Assembly: GCF_039535235.1 (NCBI RefSeq)
Contig: NZ_BAAAWU010000001.1
Location: 1,116,001-1,180,000, forward strand
Reading direction: 5' to 3'
Length of the DNA: 64,000 nucleotides
Source: Streptomyces roseoviridis
GTDB taxonomy: Bacteria > Actinomycetota > Actinomycetes > Streptomycetales > Streptomycetaceae
In this document: in pieces, positions 60,074-64,000 of the stretch
Position numbering within the stretch: position 1 is the first letter of the stretch
How the letters are laid out: every line of letters starts with the position of its first letter
The notes under the pieces: model-generated
Seen by the model: the letters and a program-made list of their open reading frames with translations, nothing else
Databases searched by the model: none
Told to the model about the DNA's origin: nothing
Made by a program: the position numbers and the translations under genes

Positions 60074-61087
60074 TCAGCGGAACGCGGGGATGATGTCGGA
60101 GCCGTAGGCGTCGATCGTGCCCTCCCGGTTGTCGTGCATGTCGTAGACCGCGAACTGGTCGACGCCCAGGTCCCTGAGCCGGCGGAGCTTGTCGAGGTGG
60201 GCCTCGGCGGGGCCGAGGAGGCAGAAGCGGTCGACGATCTCGTCGGGGACGAAGGCGGTGTCGGGGTTGTCGGCGCGGCCGTGGTGGCTGTAGTCGTAGC
60301 CCTGCCGGTTCTTGATGTACGCCGTCAGCTCCTCGGGCACCATCGAGGAGTGCTCGCCGTACCTGGCCACCAGGTCGGCGACGTGGTTGCCGACCATGCC
60401 GCCGAACCAGCGGCACTGGTCGCGGGCGTGGGCCAGCGCCTCCGGGGAGGCGTCGGCCGTGACGTAGGCCGGGGCGGCGACGCAGATCGTCAGGGCGTCG
60501 GGGTCCCGGCCGGCGTCGGTGGCCGCCTGCCGGACGGCCTTGACCATCCACTCGGTCAGGAAGGGGTCGGCCAGCTGGAGGATGAAGCCGTCGGCCTTCT
60601 GACCGGCCAGGGCCAGCGCCTTCGGGCCGTAGGCGGCCATCCACACCGGCAGCCTGCCGCCCTTCACCCACGGGATGCGGACCGGATTGCCGTCCACGAC
60701 GGCCTCGCGGCCCTCCGCCAGGTCGCGGATGACGTCGATGGCCTCGCCGAGCCGGGCGAGCGTGTTCGGCTTGCGGCCGGCGACGCGCATCGCGGAGTCC
60801 CCGCGGCCGATGCCGCAGACGGTCCGGTTGCCGAACATGTCGTTGAGGGTGGCGAAGGTGGAGGCGGTGACCTCCCACGTACGGGTACCCGGGTTGGTGA
60901 CCATGGGGCCGACGTGGAGCTTGGTGGTGTGCTCGAGGATCTGGCTGTAGATGACGAAGGGTTCCTGCCACAGCACGGCGGAGTCGAAGGTCCAGCCGTA
61001 GCGGAAGCCGTTGCGCTCCGCCCGGCGCATCAGGCCGACGACCTGGGAGGCGGGCGGGTCGGTCTGCAGGACGAGTCCGAAGTCCAA
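60074..61087 (-). CDS. LLM-class (F420-type) flavin-dependent oxidoreductase
   Basis: 337 residues, luciferase-like TIM barrel. Motifs: FGLVLQTDPPASQVVGLMRR, HVGPMVTNPGTRTWEVTAST, GIGRGDSAMR and MAAYGPKALALAGQKADGF, typical of the TIGR03842 group found next to hydantoinase genes. TTG start at 61087 with AGGAGG eight bases upstream. It follows hydA by 11 bp and would be cotranscribed; the inserted element now separates both from their native promoter. Pyrimidine/hydantoin breakdown is inferred from context. Confidence 0.92.
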   Translation of the reverse strand: MDFGLVLQTDPPASQVVGLMRRAERNGFRYGWTFDSAVLWQEPFVIYSQILEHTTKLHVGPMVTNPGTRTWEVTASTFATLNDMFGNRTVCGIGRGDSAMRVAGRKPNTLARLGEAIDVIRDLAEGREAVVDGNPVRIPWVKGGRLPVWMAAYGPKALALAGQKADGFILQLADPFLTEWMVKAVRQAATDAGRDPDALTICVAAPAYVTADASPEALAHARDQCRWFGGMVGNHVADLVARYGEHSSMVPEELTAYIKNRQGYDYSHHGRADNPDTAFVPDEIVDRFCLLGPAEAHLDKLRRLRDLGVDQFAVYDMHDNREGTIDAYGSDIIPAFR

Positions 61088-61098
61088 GGGGCGGCCTC

Positions 61099-62040
61099 CT
61101 AGTTCAGGTACTGGCAGGTGGAGCGGGGGATGAAGCTGCCGTGCCCGGCGCGGCCGGTGAACTCGCGCCGCTCGATGACGACCTCGCCGCGCGACAGGAC
61201 GGTCTCGACCTGGCCGGTCACCGTCTTCCCCTCGTACGCGGAGTAGTCGACGTTCATGTGGTGGGTGGCCGCCGACAGGGTCTGGGTGGTGTGGGGGTCG
61301 TAGATGACGACGTCCGCGTCGGCGCCCGGGGCGATGGTGCCCTTCTGCGGGTAGAGGCCGAACATGCGGGCCGGGGTGGCGCAGGCGATCTCGATCCAGC
61401 GGCGCCGGGAGATGTGGCCGTCGACGACGGCCTGGTGGAGCAGGTCCATGCGGTTCTCGACGCCCGGCAGGCCGTTGGGGATCTTCGAGAAGTCGCCGAC
61501 GCCGAGTTCCTTCTGCCCCTTGAAGCAGAACGGGCAGTGGTCGGTGGACACCACCTGGAGGTCGTTGGTCCGCAGGCCCCGCCACAGCGCCGCCTGGTGC
61601 TCGCGCGGCCGCAGCGGCGTGGAGCACACGTACTTGGCGCCCTCGAAGCCCGGCTCGGCCAGGTTGTCCGTCGACAGGAACAGATACTGCGGGCAGGTCT
61701 CCCCGAAGACCGGCAGGCCCTTGTCGCGGGCGGCGGCCAGCTCGGCCACGGCCTCCTCGGCCGACACGTGCACGACGTACAGCGGCGAGCCGGCCACCCG
61801 GGCCAGCTGGATCGCGCGGTGGGTCGCCTCGGCCTCCAGGAGGGCCTTGCGGACCTCGCCGTGGTGGCGCGGATCGGTCTCGCCGCGGGCCAGGGCCTGT
61901 TCGACCAGGACGTCGATCGCGATGCCGTTCTCCGCGTGCATCATGATCAGCCCGCCGTTGGCGGCGCCGCGCTGCATGGCCCGCAGGATCCGGCCGTCGT
62001 CGCTGTAGAAGACGCCGGGGTAGGCCATGAAGAGCTTGAT
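61099..62040 (-). pseudogene. hydA: D-hydantoinase/dihydropyrimidinase cut by an integrated element
   Basis: The 3' two thirds of a dihydropyrimidinase gene (about 313 codons; intact enzymes have ~465). Present: HAENGIAID, YVVHVSAEEAVAEL, STDHCPF and the C-terminal VSDAD-like GADADVVIYDP. Missing: the N-terminal ~150 residues with the HxH metal motif. The carboxylated-lysine motif KLFMAYPG is at the very start, and 5' of it the sequence changes to element DNA with a stop in frame. An ATG at 62028 could start a 309-residue fragment, but it lacks the metal site. The 5' part should lie beyond the other end of the element. Confidence 0.88.
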
Positions 62041-64000
62041 TTTCGTTCCGCCACCCCCTCACATGTCGTCTCGTCATCGTCGCAGCTCACAGTCGGTTCC
62101 GGGAGGGTCGCGAGGGCAGGATCGAAGGAACCGGTGATGTCGAGGTCGGGAAGGACGTACAGCGGCGGCAGCGACGTTCCTTCATAGTCACCCAGCGCGC
62201 GCACCGCGGCTCCCCAGGAACCGTCCTTCAGATACCCGAGGGCCCGCTGGTAGATGCTGGTAGGCCGGTGGCCCTGCAGAACCTCCTCGGGCAGGTCCTT
62301 CCACTGCAGCCCATGGCGCACCTTGTAGAGGGATGCCTCGAACGCCACCCGGGGCGGAACGATGCGAGTCTTCTTCTTGGGGACCGGAAAGCACGCTGCA
62401 ACCCGCTGCCACTCATCGTCCGTCAGCTCTGGGGGTACGAGCTGCCCCCGCTCCTCGAGCCATCCCTCGAAGGGGCAACCAGCATTTCGCACCATTCCGG
62501 GAACGTGGCTGGTGACGCGGACTTCGATGTCGACAAGATCAAGCAGATCCAACCTCTCGGCGAATTCCAGAGCAGCGAGACGGGGAGCCACATCAAGGGC
62601 CTGATCGATGACCTCGTGAACCCGCTCCTCCCGCTGCTGAACCTCCAAGAGGCGCTCAGCCGCATCCGCCCTCAGATCACGAAGCCGGCGCTCCTTGCTC
62701 TGAAGTTCATCCTTCACCTCTGCGATGGATGCCTTGATCTCCAATTCCGTCTCGACGTCGTCGCTTTCATCCGTGGCCAGGACTTCGGCCAAGGCCACGA
62801 GCTTCTTCTTCCGCAAGCGCTGGCTTCGCTCCAGCTCCTCGTCGAGAGCGGCAAGGCGCTCCTCGTACAACTGCGCTTCACCGGGCAGGTCCCCAAGCCA
62901 CTCTTCAGCGAGGGTCCTCAGCTTCTCCGGATCCCCCAGCGTGCGCACCACCTCACGCCACACGACGTCCTCCAGCGGCGCGGCGAGGATCTCCTGACAG
63001 TCGCAGGGTGGGTCGGAGCGGCGCCCCGTGCACCGGTAGGCGGTTCGGCCCCGCGCTTCGCGGTGGGCGCCGACGTAGTGGGCGCCACAGAGTGCGGTGA
63101 CACGCCGAGACAGGAGGTAGTCCTTGTGGTTCTCCTTTGTGAACGAGTGCCGGGCGAGCGCTCTCCTCACGTCCCGCACGCGAGAGGCCGGCAATGGGAC
63201 GGGCACGGGGATGCGAACGGTCTCTCCATAGAGCGGTTTGCCGTCGGGGCCGAGGCGCACGGAGCCTCGCCCACTGTCGACGTTGCGGTAGATGATGTAT
63301 CCGTCCAACGCCGTCTGCATCCATGTCCGAATGAGGTTCGCACCCGTCCAGGGGAGCCCGCGCGCGGTCTCAAAACCCAACGCGTTAAGCGCAGTGGCTG
63401 CTTCTTCGGCACGGAGCAGCTCATCGGCCAGGAGCCGAGCCGATACTTCGAGAAAGCGGACTCCCTTCTCACGAAGAGTGGGGGGCCCGGTCACACCCTT
63501 CTTTGGGAGCTCCAGCCAGAAAGGAGCGACACCTCCAGGCCATCCACCCTGCGCGAGCTTCTTCTCACGCCCGCCCATCGTTCGGTCGAGGATCATGGCG
63601 TGTTCCAGCTCAGCCATGTAAGCCAAGAGGCTGAGCTGGATGCCGAACATGTCGTCTTCGCTGTCGATCCGACCGTCCGCGGTCGCAACGCGCACCTTGA
63701 CCCCGTCGACTACTTCTATGTCCGTCGTGTCGTAGACCCAGCGGTGAATGTCGCGCATGGTCCGACCGATACGGTCGAGTTTGCCGAAAATCACGAGGTC
63801 GTAGCGCAGCGCCGCCAGATCGTCATTCAGCGCATCGAGGTCCGGTCGATGCGCCAGCTTTCCCGAGACCCCTCCGTCCGTGTAGACCTCGTAGACGTAC
63901 GAGCCCTTCCCCAGCTTGTAGTCCAGCCAGGCAAGGCACTCGTCGAGCTGAACCTCAAGCCCGTATCCCTTGAGCTGTTTTACTGTGGAGACCCGCAGAT
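61947..64000 (-). CDS. Large serine recombinase with IS5-transposase-like C-terminal domain (5' end outside window)
   Basis: At least 683 residues; the frame is open to the window edge. In-window residue numbers: catalytic Ser4 in LRVSTVKQ, then YGLEVQLDEC, VYTDGGVSG and KLDRIGR (resolvase domain, to ~150); Recombinase domain (~190-300); zinc ribbon with ALCGAHYVG, YRCTG, CDCQ (~300-350); long coiled coil (~380-480); then ELTDDEWQRVAACF, VRHGLQWKDLPEEV (~524-615), resembling the N-terminal DUF4096 domain of IS5-family transposases. The last ~30 residues are read from hydA DNA in another frame. GC content is clearly lower than in neighbouring genes, as for transferred DNA. Confidence 0.9.
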   Translation of the reverse strand, partial: LRVSTVKQLKGYGLEVQLDECLAWLDYKLGKGSYVYEVYTDGGVSGKLAHRPDLDALNDDLAALRYDLVIFGKLDRIGRTMRDIHRWVYDTTDIEVVDGVKVRVATADGRIDSEDDMFGIQLSLLAYMAELEHAMILDRTMGGREKKLAQGGWPGGVAPFWLELPKKGVTGPPTLREKGVRFLEVSARLLADELLRAEEAATALNALGFETARGLPWTGANLIRTWMQTALDGYIIYRNVDSGRGSVRLGPDGKPLYGETVRIPVPVPLPASRVRDVRRALARHSFTKENHKDYLLSRRVTALCGAHYVGAHREARGRTAYRCTGRRSDPPCDCQEILAAPLEDVVWREVVRTLGDPEKLRTLAEEWLGDLPGEAQLYEERLAALDEELERSQRLRKKKLVALAEVLATDESDDVETELEIKASIAEVKDELQSKERRLRDLRADAAERLLEVQQREERVHEVIDQALDVAPRLAALEFAERLDLLDLVDIEVRVTSHVPGMVRNAGCPFEGWLEERGQLVPPELTDDEWQRVAACFPVPKKKTRIVPPRVAFEASLYKVRHGLQWKDLPEEVLQGHRPTSIYQRALGYLKDGSWGAAVRALGDYEGTSLPPLYVLPDLDITGSFDPALATLPEPTVSCDDDETTCEGVAERKSSSSWPTPASSTATTAGSCGPCSAAPPTAG
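62030..62050. other. Element/chromosome junction (one att site)
   Basis: Bases up to about 62039 read as hydA (TCAAGCTCTTCATGG on the minus strand, codons for ...KLFMA); beyond this the hydA frame gives GGGTGGCGGAACGAAAA, unrelated to hydantoinases, with a TGA nearby. The crossover therefore lies at about 62036-62045. The exact core cannot be set without the empty site. Confidence 0.7.

Noticed and set aside
61947..62050. A tRNA gene as the attachment site of the integrated element
   Set aside because: No cloverleaf is present; the junction falls inside protein-coding hydA sequence, and the enzyme is a serine, not tyrosine, recombinase.

Overview
The window is chromosomal DNA from a high-GC actinomycete, almost certainly a Streptomyces. 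Signs are the very high GC and GC-rich third codon positions, a complete ethylmalonyl-CoA (EMC) operon with crotonyl-CoA carboxylase/reductase, an RNase Sa-type secreted ribonuclease, an F420-type LLM oxidoreductase, GAACA-N2-TGTTC LexA boxes and many GTG starts. No rRNA, tRNA or CRISPR array was seen.

Layout. 0-8.6 kb: start of an MFS exporter, an SRPBCC protein, an Rv2578c-type radical SAM protein behind a LexA box, a secreted hydrolase, a RidA-fold protein, an ECF41/SigJ-type sigma factor with its oxidoreductase, and a HEAT-repeat protein. 9-18.5 kb: EMC acetate-assimilation region (fused 3-hydroxyacyl-CoA dehydrogenase, TetR regulator, then ccr-meaA-mcl-maoC-acd). 18.6-20.2 kb: psd-pssA, phosphatidylethanolamine synthesis. 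20.3-27.7 kb: double GNAT and a complete branched-chain amino acid-type ABC operon (livF-mini-ORF-livG-livH-livM-livJ) divergent from a PucR regulator. 28.6-31.6 kb: glycerate kinase and a BCCT transporter. 31.8-39.6 kb: several ADP-ribose/NAD enzymes (ADP-ribosylglycohydrolase, NUDIX, sirtuin, macro domain) and a DNA alkylation repair pair (Ada-AlkA and methyltransferase). 39.6-47.8 kb: carotenoid-desaturase-like flavoprotein, inositol-phosphatase-like enzyme, lipoate ligase with its accessory domain at the N-terminus, methyltransferase, and a carbonic anhydrase/SulP pair. 48-51.3 kb: an srs-type phenolic-lipid locus whose type III polyketide synthase is wrecked by an internal deletion and an in-frame 195-bp tandem duplication, while its methyltransferase and flavoprotein genes remain open. 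51.4-58.2 kb: glycosyltransferase, DM13 protein, CdaR-like regulator, a channel-like protein with RCK domains but no selectivity filter, and a leucine-rich protein. 58.2-59.4 kb: a two-gene cassette behind a LexA-like box, encoding a catalytically dead Y-family polymerase relative. 59.6-62.0 kb: RNase, LLM oxidoreductase and the 3' part of a D-hydantoinase gene.

The right end (about 62.04-64.0 kb) is an integrated mobile element. It lies in the hydantoinase gene exactly at the codons for the carboxylated active-site lysine. Its large serine recombinase runs off the window. That recombinase carries an unusual C-terminal domain resembling the IS5-family transposase N-terminal domain (DUF4096), and its last ~30 residues are encoded by host DNA read out of frame. 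This is the most unusual system in the window; the broken phenolic-lipid synthase and the LexA-box/dead-polymerase cassette come next.
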